DNA of 64,000 bases, from positions 62,001-126,000 of the forward strand of contig JAVKDO010000143.1 in the NCBI GenBank assembly GCA_040222235.1, read 5' to 3'. The position numbers and the translations under genes are program-made. This DNA comes from UBA6059 sp040222235. Its GTDB lineage: Bacteria > Bacteroidota > Bacteroidia > Cytophagales > Cyclobacteriaceae. The stretch's first letter is position 1. Each line of letters starts with the position of its first letter. The notes beneath the pieces are model-generated. The model saw only the letters and a program-made list of their open reading frames with translations, ran no database searches and was not told the DNA's origin. Below, one piece after another: positions 8,899 to 17,948 of the stretch.

Positions 8899-10275
8899 AT
8901 GACTATGACCTCATTAGCCTACATTGAAGACAATAAACAACGGTTTTTGGACGAGCTGTTCGAGCTGCTTCGCATACCGTCTGTGAGTGCGGACTCTAAG
9001 TTCAAAGCGGATGTGCAAAAAGCTGCGGAATACCTGAAGACAAAATTCAATGAAGCTGGTGTAGACAAGGTAGAAATCAAACCGACCAAAGGTCATCCGA
9101 TTGTCTATGCTGAAAAAATGATATCAGCTGATTTACCCACAGTGCTGGTCTATGGTCACTATGATGTGCAGCCTGCCGACCCTTACGATCTATGGGAGAC
9201 ACCACCGTTTGAACCGACCATTCGAGATGAACGAATCTACGCGAGAGGATCAAGTGATGACAAGGGTCAGATGTATATGCACATCAAGGCGTTTGAAGCT
9301 TTGATGAACAGTGCCGAGCTTCCATGCAATGTGAAGTTCATGATTGAAGGAGAAGAGGAAGTTGGAAGTGATAACCTAGCGGAATTTGTTGCTAACAATA
9401 AAGACTTACTGAAGGCGGATGTAATTCTCATTTCAGATACGGGCATTATCAACAATGATAACCCGTCCATTACGGTAGGGTTACGCGGGTTGACCTATGT
9501 CGAGGTGGAGGTGACAGGACCCAACCGCGACCTACACTCTGGCATGTATGGTGGTGCTGTGGCGAACCCAATCAACGTGCTCTGCGAGATGATTACCTCT
9601 CTCACGGACGAAAATGGTCACATAACCATTCCCGGCTTTTATGATAAGGTGGCAGAGCTTTCGGCTTCAGAGCGAGCTGAGATGGCCAAAGCACCTTTCA
9701 ATCTTGATGCGTACAAGAACGAGCTGAAAATAGGTGAAGAATTTGGAGAGAAGGGATTTACAACGCTGGAAAGAACAGGCATCAGGCCTACACTTGATGT
9801 CAACGGCATATGGGGTGGCTATATAGGAGAAGGCGCAAAGACCGTGTTGCCATCAAAGGCATTCGCCAAGATATCGATGCGCCTAGTGCCCAATCAGGTC
9901 AGCGATGAGATCACAGAATTATTCACGTCCCACTTCAAGAGTATTGCTCCCAAGTCGGTGAAAGTGGAGGTAAGACCTCACCATGGCGGGGAACCTGCCG
10001 TCATCCCTACCGACTCTGTTGCCTATCAAGCCGCTAAGGATGCCTTTACTGAGGCTTGGGGAAAAGAGCCAATCCCTATGCGTGAGGGTGGGAGTATTCC
10101 GATCGTTGCACTTTTCCAAAAAGAATTGGGGCTTGATTCGATGCTGATGGGCTTTGGTCTTGATGAAGATGCCATTCACTCTCCAAATGAAAGCTACGGC
10201 TTGTTTAACTATTATAAGGGTATCGAAACGATCACTTTATTCTACAAGCATTTTGCAGCTAAGCATAAGAGCTAA
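8899..10275 (+). CDS. M20 family dipeptidase (metallopeptidase)
   Basis: This 458-residue cytosolic zinc peptidase is of the M20/CNDP-like dipeptidase type. Visible motifs are VYGHYDVQPADP (first metal His and Asp), the bridging Asp in GSSDDKGQM, the catalytic pair EGEEEVGS, and HSGMYGGAVANP in the dimerisation domain. Near the end, GGSIPIV and the final metal His in DEDAIHSPNE are present. It should cleave dipeptides or release C-terminal residues. The protein could start at the ATG at 8899 or 8905. The sequence TATTTTTG at 8876-8883 matches the -7 box of Bacteroidota promoters, but no well-spaced -33 TTTG is present. Confidence 0.92.
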   Translation: MTMTSLAYIEDNKQRFLDELFELLRIPSVSADSKFKADVQKAAEYLKTKFNEAGVDKVEIKPTKGHPIVYAEKMISADLPTVLVYGHYDVQPADPYDLWETPPFEPTIRDERIYARGSSDDKGQMYMHIKAFEALMNSAELPCNVKFMIEGEEEVGSDNLAEFVANNKDLLKADVILISDTGIINNDNPSITVGLRGLTYVEVEVTGPNRDLHSGMYGGAVANPINVLCEMITSLTDENGHITIPGFYDKVAELSASERAEMAKAPFNLDAYKNELKIGEEFGEKGFTTLERTGIRPTLDVNGIWGGYIGEGAKTVLPSKAFAKISMRLVPNQVSDEITELFTSHFKSIAPKSVKVEVRPHHGGEPAVIPTDSVAYQAAKDAFTEAWGKEPIPMREGGSIPIVALFQKELGLDSMLMGFGLDEDAIHSPNESYGLFNYYKGIETITLFYKHFAAKHKS

Positions 10276-10352
10276 TGACGATCACACGACAGACACATTG
10301 ATCTGATGAACCCCGGAATAATCCGCGCGTTGGCTAAGCTAACAAAGCACAT

Positions 10353-12395
10353 ATGAGACATTTTATTACTACCGTAATTTTCATAATATCGGCTTTTTGG
10401 GGCCATGGCCAGATACTACAGCCAGCTGCCTGGAGCATTGAGGCGAGTAAGCAAGAGCCGAAAGTCGGAGAACAAATCACGCTTAGCTTCAAGGTGGTAA
10501 TTGATCAGGATTGGTATCTCTATTCTAATGATTTCGATCCAGACTTAGGACCAATGCTGACTGAGATTGTGTTTTCTGAAGATAAGAGCTTCGAGCTGGT
10601 CGGAGAGGTGACAGCTGTTGGTGCCAAGACTAAGTACGACGATATATGGGAAGGTGATGTCAATTACTTTACTGGGACGGCATTATTCACTCAGGAAGTG
10701 AAGGTGATTACCCTCCCCTTAAACATCGCTGGAGAGTATTTCTATCAAGTGTGCTCTGATATTGACGGGAAGTGTATCCCCTTCGATGATACATTTGATT
10801 TTGACACGGTATTTGGCTCTCAAGGCAAAGTCGTAGAAACTACCAATGCAAGCCAGGCGGGCAGTCAATTAACTGGGACTAGTTCAAAACCTGGGATGCT
10901 TGAGCAGAGAGATGTCTCGGATCCCTACTCACTATTCTCCTTCATGATCGTCGCTTTCTTGGCTGGGTTGGCAGCATTATTGACGCCTTGTGTATTTCCT
11001 ATGATCCCAATGACAGTGACTTTCTTCACCGGTCGAGATGGCTCAAAAAAGGGAGGCACGCGCAAAGCACTACTCTACGGCTTTTTCATCATTTTGATTT
11101 ATACGGTTATTGGTTCGGTCATCGCCCCATTCATGGGCCCGGAGGTGGCCAATGACTTGGCTACAGGGTGGCTCCCGAATATTCTTTTTTTTCTGGTTTT
11201 CCTTGTTTTCGCTCTGTCATTTTTAGGGTTGTTTGAGATTACGCTTCCCTCTCGATTTGTTAATGCTGTTGATGAGCAGTCAGATAAAGGGGGTCTGGTA
11301 GGGGTTTTCTTCATGGCGTTTACGTTAGTCCTGGTTTCTTTCAGCTGCACAGGTCCAATCGTTGGTAGTATTCTGGTAGAGTCCGCAGGAGGCCTTATTC
11401 TTAAACCAATCCTTGGCATGTTCGCTTTCTCTTTGGCGTTTGCATTGCCATTTTCATTGTTCGCCCTATTTCCCAACTGGCTCAACAATCTGCCCAAATC
11501 AGGAGGATGGCTCAACAGCGTCAAGGTTGTTCTGGGCTTTCTGGAGCTTGCTTTTGCATTCAAGTTCTTGAGCATTGCAGACCAAGCCTATCATTGGGGA
11601 ATTCTTGATCGAGAGATCTATTTAGCGATTTGGATCGTGATTTTTACGCTTTTGGGATTCTACCTTCTTGGTAAATTACGACTGCCGCATGATAGCAAAA
11701 TGGAGTCGGTAGGTGTGCCCAGGTTGATTTTGGCCATGGTTACTTTCACTTTCGTAGTTTATATGATTCCTGGCCTAGTGGGTGCTCCACTAAAGTCTTT
11801 GGCGGGCTACCTTCCTCCCATGTCGACACATGATTTCAATGTCACTGAAATTGTAAGAGATAATAGCAGCGGCTTTTCAGGTACTGCCGGCATAAGAAGC
11901 GAGTTGTGTGAAGATCCAAAATATGCTGACCTACTGCACTTTCCACATGGTATAGAGGGCTACTTTGATTATGACCAAGCAATAGCCTGTGCCAAGGCGC
12001 AAGGTAAGCCTTTGTTCATTGATTTCACGGGACATGGATGTGTCAACTGTAGGGAAATGGAAGCTCGTGTCTGGTCAGACCCAGGGGTACTTAAACTCCT
12101 CAAAAATGAATTTGTAGTAGTGGCACTCTACGTTGATGAGAAAACAGAGCTAGCCGAGTCCGAGTGGTATACCTCTTCTTATGACAGTAAAGTAAAAAAG
12201 AGCATAGGCAAGCAGAATGCTGACTTCCAGATTACATCGTTCAACAACAACGCCCAACCGTACTACGTGATTCTGGATGGTAATGAGAAAATGTTGATGA
12301 GTCCCAAAGCATATGATCTTGAGATCAGTGCCTTCAAGACCTTCTTATTGAGTGCTCTTGACAATTTCAAGAGGTCAACCACAATTAACCCTTAG
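10353..12395 (+). CDS. dsbD: Thiol:disulfide interchange protein DsbD
   Basis: DsbD carries electrons across the inner membrane to keep periplasmic thiols reduced. Three parts are visible: a periplasmic N-terminal domain after a signal peptide with the cysteine pair Cys134 and Cys141; a multi-span membrane core with Cys213 (LLTPCVFPMIP) and Cys332 (SFSCTGPIVG); and a C-terminal thioredoxin fold with Cys563-Val-Asn-Cys566 in HGCVNCREME. Every cysteine needed for the relay is there. At 680 residues it matches Bacteroidota homologues. An M23 peptidase lipoprotein starts 8 bases downstream, so the two form an envelope operon. Confidence 0.94.
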   Translation: MRHFITTVIFIISAFWGHGQILQPAAWSIEASKQEPKVGEQITLSFKVVIDQDWYLYSNDFDPDLGPMLTEIVFSEDKSFELVGEVTAVGAKTKYDDIWEGDVNYFTGTALFTQEVKVITLPLNIAGEYFYQVCSDIDGKCIPFDDTFDFDTVFGSQGKVVETTNASQAGSQLTGTSSKPGMLEQRDVSDPYSLFSFMIVAFLAGLAALLTPCVFPMIPMTVTFFTGRDGSKKGGTRKALLYGFFIILIYTVIGSVIAPFMGPEVANDLATGWLPNILFFLVFLVFALSFLGLFEITLPSRFVNAVDEQSDKGGLVGVFFMAFTLVLVSFSCTGPIVGSILVESAGGLILKPILGMFAFSLAFALPFSLFALFPNWLNNLPKSGGWLNSVKVVLGFLELAFAFKFLSIADQAYHWGILDREIYLAIWIVIFTLLGFYLLGKLRLPHDSKMESVGVPRLILAMVTFTFVVYMIPGLVGAPLKSLAGYLPPMSTHDFNVTEIVRDNSSGFSGTAGIRSELCEDPKYADLLHFPHGIEGYFDYDQAIACAKAQGKPLFIDFTGHGCVNCREMEARVWSDPGVLKLLKNEFVVVALYVDEKTELAESEWYTSSYDSKVKKSIGKQNADFQITSFNNNAQPYYVILDGNEKMLMSPKAYDLEISAFKTFLLSALDNFKRSTTINP

Positions 12396-12403
12396 GACAA
12401 AGA

Positions 12404-13696
12404 ATGATACTAGCGACCTTGCGACTTGTTCTATTTTCACTTTTAGTGTCTGGTATATATTCCTGTCAAGCGCCTATGGATAACAAGGCAGCAGAGACAG
12501 CTATCATTGACAGTTTACTGATCGAGCCAGCACCAGAGCCAAAAGAGCAGTTTTACGGGTTGACCGTTGACTCTTTAGAAGTTGTAAAAAAGAAAATCAA
12601 GTGGGGTCAGAACCTGGCTGATATTCTGCTCCCATATGAAGTAGAATATGCAACTATCAACACGCTGGTTAAGGAAGCAAAAGAGGTCTTTGATGTCCGA
12701 AAGCTTGTTGCTGGTAAGGATTATTTTTTGCTCTTGACTAAGGATTCACTACCGAAAGCTCAATACTTTGTGCATGAGCCTAACTCCTATGAGTTTGTCG
12801 TATATGGCTTGGGAGACTCTGTGTATGCACACCGTCAAGACAAACCTATTCGTCTCGTGGAGAAAACTCTTAGTGGAGAGATTCAGTCTTCTTTGTATGA
12901 AACCATGGTTGAAAAAGGAGCTTCCCCCGAGCTGGTGGATCGACTTGTTGATGTGTTTGCATGGCAAGTGGACTTTTTCAGGGTACAGAAGGGGGATAGG
13001 TTCAAGGTGATCTATGAGGAAGAGCAGGTCGACGGTGAGGCTGCTGGCATTGGCCGAATTAAAGGAGGCTATTTCGAGCATTTTGATAGGGAGTACTATG
13101 CTGTCCACTATGATCAAGGCAGTGGTGTGGATTACTTCGATGAAGAGGGAAACAGCCTAAGGAAGGCGTTTTTGCGTGCCCCGTTAAATTTCTCCAGAAT
13201 CAGCTCACGTTATTCCGGTAGGAGATATCACCCTGTGCTTAAGAGGTTCAAAGCTCATCTAGGAACGGACTATGCGGCAGCCACAGGTACCCCAATAAGG
13301 ACAGTCGGGGATGGTGTAGTGCTTGAGGCGACCTACCATAAGGGCAATGGCAACTATGTAAAGATTAAGCACAACAGCACCTATACAACACAGTACCTTC
13401 ATATGTCGAAAATAGCCAGTGGAATACGCAGAGGGACGCGTGTATCTCAAGGTCAGACCATAGGTTATGTTGGTAGTACAGGATTAGCAACAGGGCCTCA
13501 CTTATGCTTTAGGTTTTGGAAAAATGGGATACAAGTCGATGCGTTGAAAGTGGATGTCCCCCCTTCAGAGCCCATTAATGATAAACACAAGGAGACTTTT
13601 AACTACGTAAGCAGCAAAATCATGACGCAGCTAAACGAGATAGAGTTTTCTGGAAAAGAATCAAAGTCAATGCTTGCGGCCTCCATTAACCCGTAG
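12404..13696 (+). CDS. M23 family peptidoglycan metallopeptidase lipoprotein, Cys-variant active site
   Basis: This is a 430-residue LytM-type endopeptidase. The N-terminus is a signal peptide ending SGIYSC (Cys21), an imperfect but acceptable Bacteroidota lipobox. The middle has a LysM-like or wall-binding region (about 55-250). The catalytic domain holds His285 and Asp289 (HLGTD) and YLHMS. The usual HxH motif reads His366-Leu-Cys368, so the position normally filled by the second histidine is a cysteine. In LytM that second His is a zinc ligand. Cysteine can also bind zinc, so the enzyme may still be active. It probably trims cross-links in peptidoglycan in the periplasm. Confidence 0.88.
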   Translation: MILATLRLVLFSLLVSGIYSCQAPMDNKAAETAIIDSLLIEPAPEPKEQFYGLTVDSLEVVKKKIKWGQNLADILLPYEVEYATINTLVKEAKEVFDVRKLVAGKDYFLLLTKDSLPKAQYFVHEPNSYEFVVYGLGDSVYAHRQDKPIRLVEKTLSGEIQSSLYETMVEKGASPELVDRLVDVFAWQVDFFRVQKGDRFKVIYEEEQVDGEAAGIGRIKGGYFEHFDREYYAVHYDQGSGVDYFDEEGNSLRKAFLRAPLNFSRISSRYSGRRYHPVLKRFKAHLGTDYAAATGTPIRTVGDGVVLEATYHKGNGNYVKIKHNSTYTTQYLHMSKIASGIRRGTRVSQGQTIGYVGSTGLATGPHLCFRFWKNGIQVDALKVDVPPSEPINDKHKETFNYVSSKIMTQLNEIEFSGKESKSMLAASINP

Positions 13697-13723
13697 AGAA
13701 AATATCTACCTTAGTCGATAAAC

Positions 13724-13767
13724 CCTCAGTAGAAGGCCCAATTATTTACTATTGAGGAATATTTTTT
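13724..13767 (+). terminator. Intrinsic terminator after the dsbD-M23 operon
   Basis: A 9-bp stem forms from CCTCAGTAG (13724-13732) and CTATTGAGG (13749-13757) with one G-U pair. It is followed within 5 bases by a run of six T (13762-13767). It lies 28 bases after the M23 stop and before the next OmpA gene. Confidence 0.55.
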
Positions 13768-13803
13768 GTTATTTAAAGTTTGATTTGCTTAACCAATACT
13801 TCG

Positions 13804-14499
13804 ATGCACTTCTTTGACAAGTACTTTGCCTTTATTTTGTGTTTGATCCTATCTGTAAATAGCTATGCGCAAACCTCTAGTGGGTCTATGGTAAAAGTCT
13901 CAGGTACCCTATATGCTCTTGAAGACAGCTCGAAAATCGAAGGCCGTGTTCTCTATGAGAAGATGCCTTACTACGATGATATGGGCATGGCCTCAAGCAA
14001 CAAGGAAGGCATTTACAATATCTATCTCTTAAGGGGCAACACTTACAACATAGAGGTGAGTGGCTCAGGTTACGAAACTGTAAAATCTGAGATAGTGCCA
14101 AGTGTCGATGAGGATACCGAAATCACTAGAGATTTTTACTTGCCGATTAGTGAAGAGCTTAGGATCATAAAGTTGGAAAACTTGATCTTCGCAAGAGGGC
14201 GGTCGATTATTAGCTCAGATTCATATAGTGAATTGAATGATCTGGTTCAATGGCTTGTTGAGCGTCCTGAAAAGATAATTCAACTAGAGGGACACACTGA
14301 CTTTCAAGGTAATGCTGCAGCTAACATGCAATTGTCTCAAGATAGAGTGGATGCTGTGAAAGAGTATCTTGTAGAAAAGAAGATAAAGAAGAATCGAGTG
14401 CTGACTAAGGCCTTTGGTGGAACACAACCACTTTCAACAGAAAGAAACGATGAAGCTCAAGCGCTAAACAGAAGGGTGGAGGTAAGAATAATTAACTAA
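13804..14499 (+). CDS. OmpA family protein with N-terminal carboxypeptidase-regulatory-like domain
   Basis: I place the start at ATG 13804 because the longer reading frame begins with TTG and lacks a signal peptide. From 13804 a clean signal sequence ends SVNSYAQ. Residues about 30-110 form a beta-sandwich like the carboxypeptidase-regulatory fold (YNIYLLRGNTYNIEVSGSGYE). Residues about 120-231 are the OmpA-type peptidoglycan-binding domain: IQLEGHTDFQGNAAANMQLS, then QDRVDAVKEYL and ALNRRVEVRI. The domain usually ties the outer membrane to peptidoglycan; the short front part has no porin barrel. Its neighbour also ends in an OmpA domain, so they may act together. Confidence 0.9.
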   Translation: MHFFDKYFAFILCLILSVNSYAQTSSGSMVKVSGTLYALEDSSKIEGRVLYEKMPYYDDMGMASSNKEGIYNIYLLRGNTYNIEVSGSGYETVKSEIVPSVDEDTEITRDFYLPISEELRIIKLENLIFARGRSIISSDSYSELNDLVQWLVERPEKIIQLEGHTDFQGNAAANMQLSQDRVDAVKEYLVEKKIKKNRVLTKAFGGTQPLSTERNDEAQALNRRVEVRIIN

Positions 14500-14516
14500 G
14501 ACGAAGGTCTTAAACC

Positions 14517-14524
14517 TAACTTTG
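14517..14524 (+). promoter_or_regulatory. Putative -7 box (TANNTTTG)
   Basis: TAACTTTG matches the Bacteroidota -7 consensus exactly and lies 16 bases before the next start codon. A -33 TTTG at the right distance is not present, so this may be a weak or activated promoter. Confidence 0.35.
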
Positions 14525-14540
14525 AAAGTACTTTTTAATA

Positions 14541-16583
14541 ATGAATCATATGTACAATAGAATTCTGACCTTGACGCTTGCTTTGATCATCTCATGGTCT
14601 GCACAAGCACAGGAAACGGTCGTTTGGGCTTCAAATGTTTATGAGGTCTCGTCAGAGACAGGACCGTTGCAGTATGCCGCTATTCAAGCCTTGCACCGAC
14701 CAAATGTCTTTCCCAAAGGAGGTGATAGCCCCAATGCGTGGAAGCCACGCCATGACGATAAAGAAGAGTTTATTGTACTTGCCTTTGATACACCTATTCG
14801 TGCACAGCAAGTAGCTATTGCAGAGACCGAAAATCCTGGTGCTGTTAAAGCAGTATACGCCTATGATTCGCAGGATCGAGAATATTTGTTGTTTGAATTA
14901 TCCGCTCGGCCACTTCCTATTGAAACTAGATTGCTTAATCTCTTCTTTGAGATGACAAGCTACGAGATCGAATATGTCAAAATTGTACTTGATGGAGCAA
15001 TTGTCCCTGGGTTTAATAGTATAGACGCTGTGGGTCTTTCCGCTTCCAATATCCCCATAAATGTTTTGATCAATATTGCCCCAGGGGTGAATCAAAACCT
15101 GGAGGCCGAACGACTAAGTACGAACGTCAACTCTACATACATCGAGCACAGCCCTATCCTATCTCCTGATGGAAAGACACTTTATTTCAGTCGCCAATTC
15201 CACCCAGACAATGTTGGTGGTGTAGATGACAATGAGGACATCTGGTATTCTGAACTTGATGAGACCACTGGCGAGTGGTTACCCGCTAAGAACCTTGGGC
15301 CTCCGCTCAACAATGCCGGCCCTAACTTTATAAGCTCGGTAACACAGGATGAAGATGGCAACACCACATTCCTTTTGGGAAATCGATATGGAAAGAGAGA
15401 TCGCATGTCCGTCGGGGTATCAAAAGCTACTATGACTGCAGATGGAGAAATTACAAAACCGCAGAACCTGGAGATCGAGAATTACTATAATTATAGCCCT
15501 CGCGTAGATCAATTTATCAACGCTTCCAATGATGTGATGCTCATGGCAGTGGAACGAGATGAGACTTACGGGGATCGAGATCTCTATGTGGTTTTCCGAA
15601 ATCCCGATAGGTCTTGGAGCGAACCGCTGAACGTAGGGTCAGACCTTAATACCGCCGATGAAGAAGCCGCACCATTTATCTCTGATGATAACAATACTGT
15701 CTATTTCTCTTCGAGAGGCCATAGTGGTCATGGTGGTCTCGATATCTATGTGACCAAAAGACTGGATGATTCCTGGACTAAATGGTCAGCGCCACAAAAC
15801 CTGGGAGCTGCAATGAACACTCAAGACGATGACGTGTATTTCAATATGCCTAGTTCCAGCACTCACATTTATTTCACTCGCGGAAATAAGGAAGAGGATA
15901 CAGACATTTTCAGATTCAACGTTGACGAGTTCTTCACAACAGAAGAACCTGAGCCAGATATCATATTTGTAACCGTCAAGGGTAAGGTTCTTAATGCTGA
16001 GACCAATGAGCCCTTATCCACGGATATTATTGTTGAGCGACTGCCTGATGGTGTTGACGTTGGTAAAACTGTTTCACAGGCGAGTACTGGAGACTACCAG
16101 CTCAAGTTGCGCCCTGGTGCCATGTATGGCTTCCTAGCGGAGAAGTCAGGCTTCATTGCGGTCAATGAGAATGTTGATCTAAATGATATTGAGGATGAAC
16201 AGGTTTATGAGAAAAACCTTTTCCTAGCTCCCATCAAAGTGGGAATGAAAATTGTCATCAATAATATATTCTTTGACTTTGATAAAGCCTCGTTAAAAAC
16301 GGCCTCTTACCCCGAGTTGGAGCGCATTAGGGATTTCCTTGTGTCTAATGATATTGGGAAAATCGAAATCGGTGGCCATACAGATGCCGTGGGAGATGAC
16401 AACTACAACCTGAGCCTATCTCAGCGAAGAGCAGATGCCGTTTACAGCTACTTCAGAGATAATGGTATAGATACTGACCGCATGGAGTCAAAGGGGTATG
16501 GAGAAACCGAACCTACTGTAGCCAATGATACTCCAGAGAATCGTGCTAAGAACAGAAGGGTAGAGTTTAAGATTATCGAATAG
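14541..16583 (+). CDS. OmpA family protein with PD40 beta-propeller repeats
   Basis: This is a 680-residue outer-membrane-associated protein. The signal peptide ends SWSAQAQ; a start at the second Met (14550) is equally possible. A front domain of about 160 residues resembles a galactose-binding-type fold. Then PD40 repeats form a propeller (HSPILSPDGKTLYFSR, EAAPFISDDNNTVYFSSRG). A carboxypeptidase-regulatory-like insert follows (VKGKVLNAETNEPL), and a C-terminal OmpA domain (FFDFDKASLK, IEIGGHTDAVGDD, NRRVEFKI). This layout is typical of Bacteroidota proteins such as those near gliding or type IX secretion genes, though none are adjacent here. It likely anchors a surface complex to peptidoglycan. 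Confidence 0.92.
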   Translation: MNHMYNRILTLTLALIISWSAQAQETVVWASNVYEVSSETGPLQYAAIQALHRPNVFPKGGDSPNAWKPRHDDKEEFIVLAFDTPIRAQQVAIAETENPGAVKAVYAYDSQDREYLLFELSARPLPIETRLLNLFFEMTSYEIEYVKIVLDGAIVPGFNSIDAVGLSASNIPINVLINIAPGVNQNLEAERLSTNVNSTYIEHSPILSPDGKTLYFSRQFHPDNVGGVDDNEDIWYSELDETTGEWLPAKNLGPPLNNAGPNFISSVTQDEDGNTTFLLGNRYGKRDRMSVGVSKATMTADGEITKPQNLEIENYYNYSPRVDQFINASNDVMLMAVERDETYGDRDLYVVFRNPDRSWSEPLNVGSDLNTADEEAAPFISDDNNTVYFSSRGHSGHGGLDIYVTKRLDDSWTKWSAPQNLGAAMNTQDDDVYFNMPSSSTHIYFTRGNKEEDTDIFRFNVDEFFTTEEPEPDIIFVTVKGKVLNAETNEPLSTDIIVERLPDGVDVGKTVSQASTGDYQLKLRPGAMYGFLAEKSGFIAVNENVDLNDIEDEQVYEKNLFLAPIKVGMKIVINNIFFDFDKASLKTASYPELERIRDFLVSNDIGKIEIGGHTDAVGDDNYNLSLSQRRADAVYSYFRDNGIDTDRMESKGYGETEPTVANDTPENRAKNRRVEFKIIE

Positions 16584-16586
16584 TTC

Positions 16587-16608
16587 TTATTCCTGGTCAG
16601 GAGAATAA
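16587..16608. terminator. Possible shared terminator of convergent genes
   Basis: TTATTCCTG (16587-16595) and CAGGAGAATAA (16598-16608) form a stem with a two-base bulge. It sits just after the PD40-OmpA stop and inside the last codons of the opposing gene. The short loop and AT-rich ends would suit termination in both directions, but the bulge makes it uncertain. Confidence 0.3.
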
Positions 16609-17372
16609 TTGGTGCTCATAGATTGAGACATATCTACGAGTAGAATATCTCTGAAGCCACTAAATCGATCATTGGGGTACAATGAAAGAGCAATCTCAAT
16701 AAGCTCGATAGCACCTTCATGATTTCCATTGTTAAAAGCATGAGTGGACAAGTTATAATATTGCAGCCCTGCCAATTGTTGGAGAGAGATTACCCGATCT
16801 CTGTAGAAGGAAATATGAAATGAGTTGCTCTTACTATTTACTGACAGGCCATTTTCAGAAGAGCCAAAAGCTTCTCCATTTCTATAGGTGCGAATTCTGT
16901 CGCTGATGACAATAGGGTTATCAATGAATCCATATATGGGATCAGTTGGCTCTAATAAGATGTCCTTACCAGGTAAGTGTACGAGTAAATAGACGTGAAA
17001 ATCTGTTTCCTTGATAGAGAAGTCAATGTTTAGCGAATTCAGCACAAGGGCATATAGTGCAGTGCCAGTTACACAATCGTATTCTTTTTGTCCAATAAAG
17101 ATTTCGTCCAATTGAGCGTTATGGGTATAGTCGAATAAATGGTCACGCTGTATTTTATAAAACAGTCTTTTTATAAAACGAGATTGGTCTTTACTCTTAT
17201 TAAGTAGCTGGGAATAGCTATTTATTTCCTCCTGAAGCTCTAACACCACATGCTCCTGCTCGGAACTGCTGGCGTGCTGAATAAATGGAATGACCGGAGA
17301 CTCGACCTGACCAAAACAACTGAGGCAGGTCAATATGGTTAAGTATAGCGCTATCGTAAATTTTTTGTACAA
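16587..17372 (-). CDS. Secreted transglutaminase-like protein with TPR-like tail
   Basis: This is a 261-residue protein starting at TTG (17372); no in-frame ATG is available upstream and a signal peptide ending TCLSCFG follows at once. Residues 90-150 look like a transglutaminase/papain fold: Cys100 in EYDCVTGTALY, His126 in ETDFHVYLLV and Asp144 in LEPTDPIYG are in the right order for a Cys-His-Asp triad. The C-terminal 60 residues resemble a tetratricopeptide helix pair (AFNNGNHEGAIELIEIALSLYPND). It could be a periplasmic peptidase or an inactive binding protein. The assignment rests on motif order only. Confidence 0.7.
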   Translation of the reverse strand: MYKKFTIALYLTILTCLSCFGQVESPVIPFIQHASSSEQEHVVLELQEEINSYSQLLNKSKDQSRFIKRLFYKIQRDHLFDYTHNAQLDEIFIGQKEYDCVTGTALYALVLNSLNIDFSIKETDFHVYLLVHLPGKDILLEPTDPIYGFIDNPIVISDRIRTYRNGEAFGSSENGLSVNSKSNSFHISFYRDRVISLQQLAGLQYYNLSTHAFNNGNHEGAIELIEIALSLYPNDRFSGFRDILLVDMSQSMSTNYSPDQE

Positions 17373-17401
17373 GGGCTGTTCTAATGTTACCTGTATGTTA
17401 A

Positions 17402-17409
17402 CAAAATTA
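17402..17409 (-). promoter_or_regulatory. Putative -7 box (TANNTTTG) on the minus strand
   Basis: Read on the minus strand this is TAATTTTG, an exact -7 match about 30 bases upstream of the TTG start at 17372. The -33 element is not clear in the AT-rich sequence upstream. It supports the unusual start choice. Confidence 0.35.
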
Positions 17410-17508
17410 ACAATAAATTAATACAAATTAAAATAGACTTGTGAGACCTCTGTTTTTAGGGGCTGCTTTAGCTATATTCAATGCTTTAAAGGCTGTTTAT
17501 GATGAGGT

Positions 17509-17946
17509 ATGTTTGATAGCAAAAGTGATATGAAGCGTTTTATAGAAGGGAACTATATCCCATTTATGTTCTTTCTGGTGATTTTAGTCGGCTGCAGTCC
17601 TGACAAAAAAGAAGAGGCAAGCGATTTGCTCGAGGGAGAATGGATAGCTCAATGGGATACTGACCCCAGTTCGTTTCCCGAAGTACCCGATGCTTCTATT
17701 TATACCATGAATGGCAACTTCCGCTTCCAGGAAGATGAGGTAACAGTGACTGCTTTTGGTTTTCCGGGGTGCATTTTCAGTACAGACACGCTATCTCATA
17801 CACTTAATTGGAACATGTCGAATGACACTCTTAGTCTAGTCAACGACGGTGATATCTATGGGATGACTTATCGTGTGCTGGAGATGAAGGATAAGCAAGT
17901 GAGACTTCAATTGATGGATGATATTACTGTCACCCTATTACGATAG
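17509..17946 (+). CDS. Small lipoprotein, unknown function
   Basis: This is a 145-residue protein whose hydrophobic segment ends in the lipobox LVGC (Cys29 from this start, Cys22 if the second Met at 17530 is used). The mature part is a single beta-rich domain with a WIAQWDTD opening, which suggests a small lipocalin-like or DUF fold; I cannot name the family. It lies alone between two minus-strand genes and ends 2 bases before the opposing gene ends. Confidence 0.7.
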   Translation: MFDSKSDMKRFIEGNYIPFMFFLVILVGCSPDKKEEASDLLEGEWIAQWDTDPSSFPEVPDASIYTMNGNFRFQEDEVTVTAFGFPGCIFSTDTLSHTLNWNMSNDTLSLVNDGDIYGMTYRVLEMKDKQVRLQLMDDITVTLLR

Positions 17947-17948
17947 CT

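Noticed and set aside
11099..11575. 158-codon minus-strand frame inside dsbD
   Set aside because: It is the antisense of the membrane core; low-complexity Arg/Pro/Thr-rich text is typical of a shadow of hydrophobic codons.
13780..13803. Upstream TTG start of the OmpA gene
   Set aside because: The ATG at 13804 is followed at once by a good signal peptide, and the extra eight residues would disrupt it.
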